48,759 bases of DNA from DAOTXN01 sp034435435 (GCA_034435435.1 DAOTXN010000024.1:1-48759); one strand, 5' to 3'; shown: positions 26,132 through 35,909, numbered from the stretch's first letter. The notes: generated by a model from the letters alone, not told the origin. Numbers and translations are program-made.

Positions 26132-27286
26132 TTATAAAAGCGTTTGTACCAATTCTTGTATTTGTTCTGCGACCGGCGCCTCTGGTTCCAGCCAAACGAG
26201 CGGCGCTCCTTGTCTGGCGGCCCGCCGGGCCAGGTCGGCCGCGGGTTGGATCACCCCGGCCAATGCAATTCCGAGGGTGTGTGCGATCTCGTCACTCGAA
26301 TGAGAGGCGTCTCCTTCAAGTCGCTCAACGATCACCAGCCGGATATCCTGAAGTGCCGGCTCGAAGGTTTTCATTTTACCCAACACGTCTTGAGTCAGCG
26401 CCAGGCACAACGGTTCCGGTTCTACGACTACCAGCACCACGTCACAATAACCTATGGCGTGTTGCACAGCATCGCTCAGCACGTTACCCAAATCAAAAAA
26501 CAGATAATCGGACGCCGTGACCATATACTTGAGCACAGGTTCGATCATCTCTTGCGGCAAGTCGGACATCCCGCTGGGCAAGGGCGTAGCCGGCCAATAG
26601 AACAACCCACTGGCATGAGAGACAAGGTATCTCTCAATGATCTCCTGAGTCAATGATTGGGTCGCGTATTGCGCCAGCGCTCCCCAGCCGCCTGCCGGCT
26701 TTTGGCCGAGTAATAGCGCCACGCCGCCCCAACCAGCGTGCATATCCACAATGCTCACACGTGTCGCGGTCTGTCTATGGTCTGGCTGCGTCAGGTGTTG
26801 CCTCAGCGCCGCCGCCAGATTCACGGCCAACGTCGAGACGCCCACCCCACCCTTTGCTCCAATCAGGCCAATCGTGCGCGCCTTGGGTGTGGCTTTGACC
26901 TCGGCGCGAGCTTGTTCTGCCCGCTGCAAGAGCGCCTCGACATGGGAGACCAGCTCGTTGGGATGAATGGGCTTGGTCAAATAGTCGTCGGCCCCGGCCT
27001 GAAAACCCGCCACCTTGTCGCCCACCAGCGTCTTGGCCGTAAACATGATCACTGGCAACAGAGCCGTGTCGGGGTCTGCCCGTAACTGCTGGCACACCTG
27101 ATACCCGTCCACGCCTGGCATCATGATGTCCAAGATCACCAGGTCTGGGTTTTCTGTTTTGGCTTTGCTGAGCGCCTGACCGCCGCTGTGCGCCGCGATA
27201 ATCTCATAGCCACGGCGCTGTAACATCAATCCAACCAGCTTGAGGCTCTCCAAATCATCATCCACAATCAGGATTTTTTTGCTCAT
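26132..27286 (-). CDS. Receiver domain fused to ParA/MinD-like ATPase (TadZ/CpaE-like)
   Basis: This 384-residue protein starts at MSKKILIVDDD. Residues 1-120 form a complete CheY receiver with D9-D10, phospho-acceptor D53 in VILDIMMPG and K in DDYLTKPI. From about residue 135 it is ParA/MinD-like: IGAKGGVGVSTLAVNLAAAL, where the second Walker-A lysine is Val; SIVDMHAGWGG; DYLFFDLG; DVVLVVVEPEP. Receiver plus degenerate ParA is the architecture of TadZ/CpaE, which localises Flp/Tad pili, though the classical receiver-like part is usually inactive and here it is intact. The neighbour at 27679 has the same architecture; a MITE-like element separates the two. Confidence 0.88.
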   Translation of the reverse strand: MSKKILIVDDDLESLKLVGLMLQRRGYEIIAAHSGGQALSKAKTENPDLVILDIMMPGVDGYQVCQQLRADPDTALLPVIMFTAKTLVGDKVAGFQAGADDYLTKPIHPNELVSHVEALLQRAEQARAEVKATPKARTIGLIGAKGGVGVSTLAVNLAAALRQHLTQPDHRQTATRVSIVDMHAGWGGVALLLGQKPAGGWGALAQYATQSLTQEIIERYLVSHASGLFYWPATPLPSGMSDLPQEMIEPVLKYMVTASDYLFFDLGNVLSDAVQHAIGYCDVVLVVVEPEPLCLALTQDVLGKMKTFEPALQDIRLVIVERLEGDASHSSDEIAHTLGIALAGVIQPAADLARRAARQGAPLVWLEPEAPVAEQIQELVQTLL

Positions 27287-27480
27287 GCTTGCGCCTTCCC
27301 ATCTATGATGTGAGACATGTGGGCCGGTGTACAAAACCCTCGAGGCGTGCCCGAGTTAGAGGATTGAGGCTCTCCTATGCGGCTTAATGTAGCACAAAAA
27401 GACCAATGCCGCAAGCCGAGACAGCCCGATGGGGCTATTCTCGAGTGGGGGCGAAAAAGACAACACCCATACAGCTCAAT

Positions 27481-27676
27481 TGGGTGTGTTTCAAATGAGT
27501 TGAAGGGTGAGCACTCCTCAATGGTTCTCAGCACAAAACGGGGCTGGAAGCCCGGCTTCAGCCGGGAAAACTCCGATCAATCGGGGCGTCCGCTCCGCTT
27601 TTGACTGGGAACCAGGCCGCTTCGGGCGCATCTGGGGACACTCCCTCCACACTTCAACTGAAATGAAACACACCCA
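27481..27676. mobile_element. MITE-like inverted-repeat element, copy B (196 bp)
   Basis: The left end TGGGTGTGTTTCA (27481-27493) and right end TGAAACACACCCA (27664-27676) are the same 13-base inverted repeats as in copy A. The arms continue inward as AATGAGTTGAAG against CTTCAACTGAAA. AGCTCAATTG occurs at both borders (27473-27482 and 27676-27685), consistent with a target duplication or a longer arm. The interior also holds a GCTGGAAGCCCGGCTTCAGC hairpin. No coding capacity. Confidence 0.75.
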
Positions 27677-27678
27677 GC

Positions 27679-29001
27679 TCAATTGCTTCGGCTTAACAAC
27701 CCGCCAAATAATCCCTTCTTTTTTGGCTGGGCAGCCGGAGTGGTGGCAGAGAGCGCTTTTTCGTCGCCATGCGCGTCGTCGGCCAGCTTGTCGCTGCTCG
27801 CGGCGGCCATACCGGGTTCAGGGACTTTGTTAACCAGCGTCAACAACTGGCGCGTCACCGGCATGCTCTTGTCTACTTCGCGCTCAAAGAGCACCAACGG
27901 CACCCCTCGGTTGATGGCGCTCTGAACGACCCGCGGGCTGTCGGAAAGACTGACAAAGATGGGGTGCTTGAGATGTCGCTCGATAGCCGCTGCCGTGATC
28001 CCCCCCCGTGGATCATCCCGATTGAGAATGAGTGAAATCTTGTCCGGTCTATACTCCAGGCTTTGGGCTATCCCCAGGAACGAACGCACGTTCTTGATGG
28101 CCGGGATGTCGGGCGTAAGCAACACAAAGATATGTTCGGCTACGTCCATAAAATGCAAAGCACGGTCATCCAGGCGGCTGCCCACATCTACGACGACGTA
28201 ATCAAACCCACGCCGCGCTAACTTGAGTATCTGTTCCAGGTTTTGGACCGTGACCAGGTCGGCCATCTCGGGGCTGGGCGGCGCTGCCAGCAACCGTATC
28301 CCTGAAGCGTGCGGCAATGAAGAGAGATTGATCAGTTCGGGGTCGTTGTCGCCCAAGGAAGGAAGCACATCGGTGATACTGCGCGTGATCTGCAGATTCA
28401 GCATTGCATCCAGAGCGCCGAAGCGCAGGTTGCCGTCGATCAAGAGTGTTTTGGCCTTGCGCTGCCCCTGTAACACAACAGCCAGACTGGATGCCACCGT
28501 GCTACAGCCCGCTCCCCCACGCGGACTGAACACGGCCACCACCGTTGCCAGCTTGACCTGCCGGGTCGCAGTAGTGGGCATCGTCGGCGCACCCACGCTC
28601 ACCGCCTCGGCCGGCGTCGGTTCCAGTCGGCCGACCTCGCCCAAGATATTCAACAACTCGTCGTGTGTGAATGGTTTGATGAGAAATTCGCGCGCACCCA
28701 CCTGCATCGCCCGCCGCAGGTAGGCCATCTCGCTCTGCACCGACATCATCACCACGCGCACCGAGGGTAGATCGCGAAAGATGATCTCGGCCGCCGAGAT
28801 GCCATCCATCACCGGCATATTGATGTCCATCAAGATCAAGTGAGGCTTGGTATCACGCGCCAACTGAACCGCGTCCCGTCCATTGGCGGCCATCCCTACC
28901 AGTTCGATGTTGGCCTCGAAATGGAGCAACTTGCGCAGATACTCACGAGTCTCGGTACTGTCGTCCACGATCATGATGCGCATCTTGCCTGTATCGGCCA
29001 T
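27679..29001 (-). CDS. Receiver domain fused to degenerate ParA ATPase (TadZ/CpaE-like)
   Basis: This 440-residue protein starts at ATG 29001 (MADTGKMRIMIVDD) after GGGAG. The receiver (residues 1-125) is intact: D13-D14, D59 in LILMDINMP, K in EFLIKPF. The ATPase part has SPRGGAGCSTVASSLAVVL, in which both signature Walker-A lysines are missing (Arg and Cys), then LIDGNLRFGALDAMLNL, DYVVVDVGSRLD and HIFVLLTPDIPAIKN. This is the pattern of CpaE/TadZ proteins, which anchor Tad pilus assembly at a cell site. The tail (GDEKALSATTPAAQPKKKGLFGGLL) is basic and may bind membrane. The stop codon lies within the direct repeat flanking the MITE-like element. Confidence 0.88.
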   Translation of the reverse strand: MADTGKMRIMIVDDSTETREYLRKLLHFEANIELVGMAANGRDAVQLARDTKPHLILMDINMPVMDGISAAEIIFRDLPSVRVVMMSVQSEMAYLRRAMQVGAREFLIKPFTHDELLNILGEVGRLEPTPAEAVSVGAPTMPTTATRQVKLATVVAVFSPRGGAGCSTVASSLAVVLQGQRKAKTLLIDGNLRFGALDAMLNLQITRSITDVLPSLGDNDPELINLSSLPHASGIRLLAAPPSPEMADLVTVQNLEQILKLARRGFDYVVVDVGSRLDDRALHFMDVAEHIFVLLTPDIPAIKNVRSFLGIAQSLEYRPDKISLILNRDDPRGGITAAAIERHLKHPIFVSLSDSPRVVQSAINRGVPLVLFEREVDKSMPVTRQLLTLVNKVPEPGMAAASSDKLADDAHGDEKALSATTPAAQPKKKGLFGGLLSRSN

Positions 29002-29210
29002 GGGGTCTCTCCCGTCGTTCACACCAACATGCTTGGATCACACGCGCCTATTGTACTCGTTCTAACAAGGCATGGCAAGCCTGACCTTGGTCCTGTCCTT
29101 GCTTTTGCCGATGTTTCACCGTAAAATTCTTCTCACACCATTACCCGCCTGCGGGATTCAAACCTGTGGGACGATGGGGAATTGCCGATAATAATCACAG
29201 GAGGTCAAAA

Positions 29211-29588
29211 ATGGGAGATATTTATCGCAGCATAGCCGGAAAAGCCGACGAGCGCATCGGTCACGTGGACGAAGAGGGAAACGTCTATCGCCACGTCCCC
29301 CACGCGCCCGACAAGCGTGTGGGTCACGTCACGCCCGATGGTCAGGTGCACCGCCACCACGCGCTGCGCCCCGACGAACGTGCAGGCTATGTGGACCAAA
29401 ATCGAAACGTGTATCGCGCGGTCAAGCTAGGGCGCGACCAGCAGGCCGGCCGGATCGACGCCAACGGCGAAATATACGTGCACGTACCCGATGGCGAAGA
29501 CCTGCGCGTGGGCAAAGTCACCGGCAAACGGGCGTTGCTAGAGGGCGCGGCGGCGCTGCTGTTGCTATTGAGCAGTGACGACGGATGA
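29211..29588 (+). CDS. Small protein of 21-residue beta-hairpin repeats
   Basis: This 125-residue protein starts at ATG 29211 with AGGAGG at 29200-29205. From residue 13 it repeats with an exact period of 21: units begin DERIGHV, DKRVGHV, DERAGYV and DQQAGRI, then a partial DLRVGKV. The consensus is D-x-R-x-G-x-V-x-x-x-G-x-V-Y-R-x-V plus four residues. The first 12 residues (GDIYRSIAG) match the second half of a unit, so the fold may be a closed or stacked beta-hairpin array. It ends with a Leu-rich stretch (LLEGAAALLLLLSSDDG). No family recognised and no signal peptide. It overlaps the start of the next gene. Confidence 0.75.
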   Translation: MGDIYRSIAGKADERIGHVDEEGNVYRHVPHAPDKRVGHVTPDGQVHRHHALRPDERAGYVDQNRNVYRAVKLGRDQQAGRIDANGEIYVHVPDGEDLRVGKVTGKRALLEGAAALLLLLSSDDG

Positions 29589-30387
29589 ATGGATGGGGCA
29601 ACGGATAAACACATGCGACACGGTTATTACATTTGCAGGGCATGCCACCGTGCGCGTCGAGATGGATGGCGTGACTCTGCTGACCGATCCGCTGCTGCGT
29701 GACCGGCTGTGGCACCTGCGCCGCCAAGTGCCGTGCGAAGAAAACGGTTGTTTGCCGCTGGACGATCTGTCCGCGGTGCTGGTCTCGCACCTGCACCTGG
29801 ACCACGCCGACGTGCCTTCACTGCGGCGCATTCCCCGCCATGTGCCGCTCATCGCGCCCAAAGGCGCCGGCGGCTATTTGCGCGCGCGCCTGCCCCACCC
29901 CGTCGAGACCATTGAGATATGGGAACGCCGCCGGGTCGGTCCGGTGGAGGTCGTGGCTGTGCCGGCGGCGCACAACGGTTTCGGCGCCTCGCTGGCGCCG
30001 CTGTCGGCCTGCGCCGGCTTCATGCTGTGCGGCAGCGCCACGATTTACTTTGCCGGCGACACAGCCCTGTTCCCCGAAATGCAAACACTCGGAGACCAAT
30101 TTGACATTGACGTGGCGCTGCTGCCCGTGTGGGGTTACGGGCCTAACCTGCGCGGCGACCACCTGACCCCGCGCGACGCCGCCCGCGCCCTCACGCTGCT
30201 GCGCCCGCGCAAAGCCATTCCCATCCACTGGGGCACGTACCGCCCGCCCGGCAAGCTGTGGAGCCGGATGAACTATTTTAACGATCCACCCTACACCTTT
30301 GCTGGGTACGCGGCGCACGTGGCCCCCGATACTGAGGTGCACATTTTACAGCCAGGGAACTCTCTCATTTTGACCAACGAAGGGTGA
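29575..30387 (+). CDS. Metallo-beta-lactamase-fold hydrolase (UlaG/lactonase-like)
   Basis: This 270-residue protein has the MBL metal motif HLHLDHAD and downstream ligands VPAAHNGFG, IYFAGDTALFPEM and AIPIHWGTYRPP. The layout matches UlaG-like metal-dependent hydrolases and phosphodiesterase/lactonase relatives. The substrate is unknown. The start is uncertain: GTG 29575 overlaps the upstream gene by 14 bases, and ATG 29593 is just after it; neither has a strong ribosome site. The overlap suggests co-translation with the repeat protein. No signal peptide, so cytoplasmic. Confidence 0.88.
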   Translation: MTTDEWMGQRINTCDTVITFAGHATVRVEMDGVTLLTDPLLRDRLWHLRRQVPCEENGCLPLDDLSAVLVSHLHLDHADVPSLRRIPRHVPLIAPKGAGGYLRARLPHPVETIEIWERRRVGPVEVVAVPAAHNGFGASLAPLSACAGFMLCGSATIYFAGDTALFPEMQTLGDQFDIDVALLPVWGYGPNLRGDHLTPRDAARALTLLRPRKAIPIHWGTYRPPGKLWSRMNYFNDPPYTFAGYAAHVAPDTEVHILQPGNSLILTNEG

Positions 30388-30449
30388 GCATTGTAGGCTT
30401 GAATTAACGTTCGACAATGTGTGGTGTCTTCCCGAACTGGAGAGCTGGC

Positions 30450-33400
30450 ATGAATGAGGAATGGGGCTTGGAAGCAAACTATCACGCTTTGGTAGAGAAC
30501 ATCAACGATGTCATCTTTTCTTTGGACGCCCAGGGCCGTTTCACCTACGTTAGCCCGGCCATCGAGCGCTTTGCCCACTATCAGACGAGCGAAGTCATCG
30601 GACAGCCCTTCGACTGCTTTGTGCATCCCGACGATCTTGGCGGTTTGCAGACCAGTTTCGAGCGTACCTTGACCGGCGACCTGGAGCCATACGAATTCCG
30701 GGTATTTGCGCGAGATGGCGCAGTGCTGCACGTGCGCACCTCCAGCCGCCCGTTGTGGGAGAATGATCAGTTAGTGGGCCTGACCGGTGTCATGACCAAC
30801 ATCACCGAGCGGGTGCGAGCGGAGCAGGCGCTTAGGCAGGCCCACGCCGAGCTAGAACAACGGGTGCAAGAGCGCACGGCCGAGTTAGTCCAGGCCAACC
30901 GCATGCTCAACATCCTCAGCGCGTGTAACCAGGTCGTCGTGCGAGCCACCGAAGAGCCGGCGCTGCTGCAAGAGGTCTGCCGCATCATCGTGGATTTGGG
31001 CGGCTACCCTCTGGTGTGGGTCGGTTTTGCCGAGCAAGACGCCGCTCAGACGGTGCGCCCGGCGGCCCAGGCCGGCTTGGAGGATGGGTACCTGGATACC
31101 GTCAACATGACCTGGGGCGATACCGAGCGCGGCCGGGGGCCGACCGGCGCAGCCATTCGCTCGGGCCAGCCCTGCATTGCCAGGGACATCCAAACCGACC
31201 CCCACTTCGCTCCCTGGCGGGAAGACGCCATACGGCGCGGCTATGCGTCGTCCATCGCGTTGCCCTTGCGTGGCGATGAGCGGGTGTTCGGCGCGCTGAA
31301 TATCTATGCTGCCAAACCAGATGCTTTCCACACGGCAGAAGTGGACCTGCTGATGGAGTTGGCTAACGACCTGGCGTTTGGCGTCACCTCTCTGCGGGAA
31401 CGGGCCGAGCGCAAGCGGGCAGAGGAGGCGGCGCGGGAAAGCGAGATGCGCTATCGAGCCATCGTAGAAGCGTTCGACGGATTGATATACATTTGCTCGC
31501 CAGACTACCGCGTCGAGTTTATGAACAAGCAGCTTCTTGAGCGCACAGGTTACGACGGGACCGGGGAGCTGTGTTACAAAGTATTGCACGATCGCGATTC
31601 CATCTGTCCGTGGTGTGTGAATAACCAGGTGTTCGCCGGTGAAACCGTCCGGTGGGAGGTGCAGAGTCCCAAAGACAACCATTGGTACTATGTGGTCAAT
31701 ACACCTATATACCACACCGACGGTTCAATATCAAAGCAAGCGATGATTCTGGACATCACCGAGCGCAAGCAGGCGGAGGAAGCGCTGAAAGAACAGTACT
31801 CAACCCTACGCAGCATCATCGAAAGCAACAATGCGCCGATCTTTTCTATAGACAGGCAATACCGTTATACCAGTTTCAACACGGCGCACGCCGTGGTGAT
31901 GAAGGCGATCTATGGCGTGGAGATCGAAACCGGCCACAGTCTGTTGGACTATATGACCGTGCCGGAGGATCGAGAGGTTGCAAAGCGAAGTCTCGACCGG
32001 GCGTTGGCGGGAGAACCGAGCGTGGAGGAAGCGTATTCTGGCGAGGAAAGGCGGTCCCGGCGATATTTTCAAGTATCACACAATCTCATCCGGACGGAAG
32101 AGGGGGCGGTCATTGGCGTGGCAGTGTTTGCCCTGGATATTACCGGGCGCAAACAGGCTCAGGAGGCGCTAACCCTGTTCCGTTCACTTATCGACCACAC
32201 TAACGAGGCCATCGAGGTCGTTGACCCGGAAACGGGGCGCTTCCTCGACGCGAATGAGCAAGCCTGCCTGGCTCTAGGCTACACTCGCGAAGAGTTTCTA
32301 ACCCTCACAGTTCCCGAAATCAACCCTGTGGTGGCTGCCCGGTCTTGGAAGGAGACCCTGGCAGAGTTGCGGCGCTCCGGATCTCTGATCCGCGAGAGCC
32401 AGCGCCGGCACAAAGATGGCTCGATTTTTCCGGTTGAAATCAATGTCAACTATATTCGCCTGGACCGCGATTACGTACTTGCAGTGGTTCGCGACATCAC
32501 CGAGCGCAAGCGGGCCGAGAGAGAATTGCAGCGCTCCAACGAACTGCTGCGGGCCATCATTGAGGCCGCGCCGACGGCTATCATTGGCCTGGACCTGGAC
32601 GGAAATGTGCAAATGGTGTGGAATCCAGCGGCCGAAAAGATGCTCGGCTGGAGCGCCCAGGAGGTCATGGGCCGCTTTCTCCCCAGCGTGCTGGTGGAGA
32701 GCCAGGAAGAATTCAGGCGCTTTCGAGAAATGATACGCAGTGGCAAGACCTTGGACGGCGTGGAAGTGCGCCGGCAGAGGCGCGATGGCAGCCCCATTGA
32801 TTACAGCATCTATGCCTCACCGCTGCGTGACGCCGAGGGCCAGATCACCGGCGACATCGCCGTACTGGTGGATATCACCGAGCGTAAACGCGCAGAGGGA
32901 GACCTGCGCAAATTGTCGCATGCCATTGAGCATAGCCCTGCCTCAATTGTCATCACGGATTCCGCCGGCAACATCGAGTATGTCAATCCCAAGTTCACTC
33001 AAATTACCGGTTACACGCGCGATGAAGTGATCGGAAAAAATCCGCGTATCCTCAAATCGGGTGAGACCCCGCCAGAAGAATACACGCGGTTGTGGGATAC
33101 CATCACTCATGGGGGGGTGTGGCGCGGCGAATTCCACAACAAGAAGGAGAACGGCGAACTGTACTGGGAGTCTGCTTCCATCTCACCCATTATTGACTCA
33201 CAAGGCAACATCACGCACTTTGTCGCAGTCAAAGAAGACATCACCAAGCGCAAGCGGGCCGAAGAGGCGCTGCGGCAAAGCGAAGAACGCTATCGGACGC
33301 TGTACCAAGATAACCCCTCCACGTACTTTACGGTGGATGCGCAAGGCGCGGTGCTCTCGGTCAACCCGTTTGGCGCAGAGCAATTGGGTTACACGGTCGA

Positions 33401-35909
33401 AGAGTTGATCGGCCAATCGGTGTTCAAGGTCTTTTACCCGGATGATCTGGAGGCCGTTCAGCAGCAGTTGAGGGCGTGTTTGCAGCACCCCGGCCAGGTG
33501 GTGCACTGGGAGTTTCGCAAAGTTCGCCGGGACGGGAGTATTTTGTGGGTGCGGGAAGCGGCGCGCGCCGTGCAAGAAGCTGAAGACAAACCGGTAGTCT
33601 TTATCGTGTGTGAGGACATCACGGAGCGCAAGCGAGCGGAAGAGGCCTTGAGCCACTATGTCGAGCGTCTCAAGACCCTCCGCCAGATTGATCAGGCCAT
33701 TCTGTCTGCCCAGTCGGCGGAGGCCATTGCCCGGGCTGCCCTGGGCCGCATCCGGCATCTGCTGCCATGCCAGTGGGCCAGCGTGGCCGAGTTTGACCTC
33801 CCTACCGCCACAGCCAGCGTGCTGGCCGTCCAGATTGACGATGAGACACGCATGGGGATGGGAGCGTGCATTGCACTGACGCAATGGGAAGCCATGGCCG
33901 AGCTGGAGCAGGGCAGGATTCGCGTGGTCGAGGACATTCTGAGCTTATCTCAACCTTCGCAAACCGAGCGGGCGTTGGGCGCTGAGGGCCTGCGCTCCAC
34001 CCTCAACGTCCCGCTCGTGGCGCAAGGCGAGTTGATCGGGGCGCTGAACCTGGGGGCGAGCAGCCCTGGCGCTTTTTCCCTCGAACACGTGGAAATCGCG
34101 CGCGAGGTGGCCGACCAGCTGGCGGTCGGCATCCAGAACGCCCGGCTGTATCGGGAGACGCGCCTGCGCGCTGAACGGCTGGCCGCCGTCAACCGTATTG
34201 GGCGCGCAGTGAGCGCCACCCTGCACCTGGATGACCTGATGGAAGTGGTGTACCAGGGCATTGTCTCGGCCTTTGAAGCCGATGCGTTGTTCGTCGCGTT
34301 GTATGACCCGCTCGCCAACGAGCTGGATTATCGCATACAGGTAGATCAAGGCATACGACTGCCGCCCGAGCGGCAGCTCCTGGAAGCGGGGCTGACGGCC
34401 TGGATCGTTACGCAGAAAAAGCCTCTCCTGATCCGGAATTATGAGCAGGAGCGAGAGGGCCTGCCCGTGATCCATCTGTGGGGCACGATGCAGGTCCCCA
34501 TGTGCTGGTTGGGAGCGCCCATGCAGATCGGCGAGCGGGTAGTGGGAGTAATCTCGGTCCAGGCGTATCGCCCCTATGCTTACGGCGAAGAGGAGCAACT
34601 GCTGCTCTCCACCATCGCGGATCAGGTGGCGGTCGCGGTGGAGAACGCCCGGCTGTTCGAGGCCGAGCAAAGGCGGCGGCAGGAGGCCGAGACCTTGCGG
34701 CAGGCGGCCCTGGCCCTGACGACGAGTCTGGATCGCAACCAGGTCGTCGAGCGTATCCTGGGCCAACTGCAGCGTGTGGTGCCCTATGACAGCGCTTCGG
34801 TGCAATTGCTCAAGGGCGCGCAGTTGGAGATCGTTGGGGGGCGCGGTTTTCCGAATCTGCCGGACATTTTAGGTTTCATCTTTTCTACTGAGGGCGAGAA
34901 TCCCAACAGTGTGGTGGTGCGCACGCGGGCGCCCTTTATCGTCAGTGATGGTCCGGCCGTCTACGAGGAGTTTCAGCGCGAGCCGCACGCTTCAGCCGGC
35001 ATTCGGGCCTGGCTGGGAGTGCCTATGCTGGTGGGCGAGCAGTTGATCGGGATAATCACCCTGGACAAACGAGAGCCAGGATTCTACACGCCGGAGCAGG
35101 CCCGCCTGGCCGAGGCATTCGCAGCACAGGCGGCGGCGGCGATTGAGAACAGCCGGTTGTACGAGCAGGTGCGCTTGCACGTGGAAGAGCTGGCCGATGC
35201 GCTGGCGCGGCTGCGAGAGTTGGACCGGCTCAAGAGCGAATTCATCCAGAACGTCTCGCACGAGCTGCGCACGCCGCTGGCGCTTGCTCGCGGGTATGCC
35301 GAACTGTTGCTGGCTGGCGACTTTGGTGAGCTGCCGCCCCAGCAGCGAGAAGCCGTGGAGATCATTACGCGGCGGACGCAAATGCTGGGAGCGTTGGTGG
35401 AAGACATGACCTTCATCTTGGAGGCCGAGGTGCGCCCGCCGGTGCGCGAGACCGTCGCGTTGGACGAACTGACCCGCGACGTGCTAGAGGATTTCCAGGC
35501 GGCGGCCAGCCGGGCCGGGTTGACGCTGCGGGCCGAGGTCGCTTCCGACCTAACACCTGTGAGCGGCGAGAGTGTCTATCTGCGGCGGGTGTTGGACAAT
35601 CTGCTGAGCAATGCGCTCAAATTCACCCCGGCTGGGGGCAGCATCACCGTGCGGGCGTGGCAGGCGACCGGGCATGTGCTGCTGCAAGTGGCCGACACGG
35701 GCATCGGCATCCCGGCGGAACAGCAAGGGCGCATCTTTGAGCGCTTCTATCAAGTGGACGGGAGCGCCCGCCGGCGCTATGGCGGGGTGGGCCTGGGGCT
35801 GGCGCTGGTAAAAGAGACGGTCGAGGCCCTGGGGGGAAAAGTAAGTGTGGAGAGCGTCGTAGGCCACGGGAGCACCTTTACCATTACCCTGCCGGCCAGC
35901 GACGCCTGA
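30450..35909 (+). CDS. Giant multi-PAS/GAF sensor histidine kinase
   Basis: This 1819-residue soluble kinase starts at ATG 30450 after GGAGAG. By eye the order is PAS (about 10-127), GAF (150-317), then six PAS domains (334-444, 447-570, 572-690, 695-815, 822-937, 945-1063), each ending in the ITERK-type motif. Three GAF domains follow (1070-1230, 1244-1404, 1417-1570), then HisKA with H1604 in NVSHELRTPLALARGY, and HATPase with DNLLSNALKFTPAGG, VADTGIGIP and GVGLGLALVKETVEALGG. PAS2 contains CSPDYRVEF...SICPWCVNN, a Cys pair that could bind a cofactor. No transmembrane helix or receiver is seen. The partner is unknown; the receiver-ParA proteins upstream are candidates. Confidence 0.93.
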   Translation: MNEEWGLEANYHALVENINDVIFSLDAQGRFTYVSPAIERFAHYQTSEVIGQPFDCFVHPDDLGGLQTSFERTLTGDLEPYEFRVFARDGAVLHVRTSSRPLWENDQLVGLTGVMTNITERVRAEQALRQAHAELEQRVQERTAELVQANRMLNILSACNQVVVRATEEPALLQEVCRIIVDLGGYPLVWVGFAEQDAAQTVRPAAQAGLEDGYLDTVNMTWGDTERGRGPTGAAIRSGQPCIARDIQTDPHFAPWREDAIRRGYASSIALPLRGDERVFGALNIYAAKPDAFHTAEVDLLMELANDLAFGVTSLRERAERKRAEEAARESEMRYRAIVEAFDGLIYICSPDYRVEFMNKQLLERTGYDGTGELCYKVLHDRDSICPWCVNNQVFAGETVRWEVQSPKDNHWYYVVNTPIYHTDGSISKQAMILDITERKQAEEALKEQYSTLRSIIESNNAPIFSIDRQYRYTSFNTAHAVVMKAIYGVEIETGHSLLDYMTVPEDREVAKRSLDRALAGEPSVEEAYSGEERRSRRYFQVSHNLIRTEEGAVIGVAVFALDITGRKQAQEALTLFRSLIDHTNEAIEVVDPETGRFLDANEQACLALGYTREEFLTLTVPEINPVVAARSWKETLAELRRSGSLIRESQRRHKDGSIFPVEINVNYIRLDRDYVLAVVRDITERKRAERELQRSNELLRAIIEAAPTAIIGLDLDGNVQMVWNPAAEKMLGWSAQEVMGRFLPSVLVESQEEFRRFREMIRSGKTLDGVEVRRQRRDGSPIDYSIYASPLRDAEGQITGDIAVLVDITERKRAEGDLRKLSHAIEHSPASIVITDSAGNIEYVNPKFTQITGYTRDEVIGKNPRILKSGETPPEEYTRLWDTITHGGVWRGEFHNKKENGELYWESASISPIIDSQGNITHFVAVKEDITKRKRAEEALRQSEERYRTLYQDNPSTYFTVDAQGAVLSVNPFGAEQLGYTVEELIGQSVFKVFYPDDLEAVQQQLRACLQHPGQVVHWEFRKVRRDGSILWVREAARAVQEAEDKPVVFIVCEDITERKRAEEALSHYVERLKTLRQIDQAILSAQSAEAIARAALGRIRHLLPCQWASVAEFDLPTATASVLAVQIDDETRMGMGACIALTQWEAMAELEQGRIRVVEDILSLSQPSQTERALGAEGLRSTLNVPLVAQGELIGALNLGASSPGAFSLEHVEIAREVADQLAVGIQNARLYRETRLRAERLAAVNRIGRAVSATLHLDDLMEVVYQGIVSAFEADALFVALYDPLANELDYRIQVDQGIRLPPERQLLEAGLTAWIVTQKKPLLIRNYEQEREGLPVIHLWGTMQVPMCWLGAPMQIGERVVGVISVQAYRPYAYGEEEQLLLSTIADQVAVAVENARLFEAEQRRRQEAETLRQAALALTTSLDRNQVVERILGQLQRVVPYDSASVQLLKGAQLEIVGGRGFPNLPDILGFIFSTEGENPNSVVVRTRAPFIVSDGPAVYEEFQREPHASAGIRAWLGVPMLVGEQLIGIITLDKREPGFYTPEQARLAEAFAAQAAAAIENSRLYEQVRLHVEELADALARLRELDRLKSEFIQNVSHELRTPLALARGYAELLLAGDFGELPPQQREAVEIITRRTQMLGALVEDMTFILEAEVRPPVRETVALDELTRDVLEDFQAAASRAGLTLRAEVASDLTPVSGESVYLRRVLDNLLSNALKFTPAGGSITVRAWQATGHVLLQVADTGIGIPAEQQGRIFERFYQVDGSARRRYGGVGLGLALVKETVEALGGKVSVESVVGHGSTFTITLPASDA

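Noticed and set aside
29575..29805. Minus-strand frames opposite the MBL-fold gene
   Set aside because: Arg-rich antisense translations with no domain or ribosome site.
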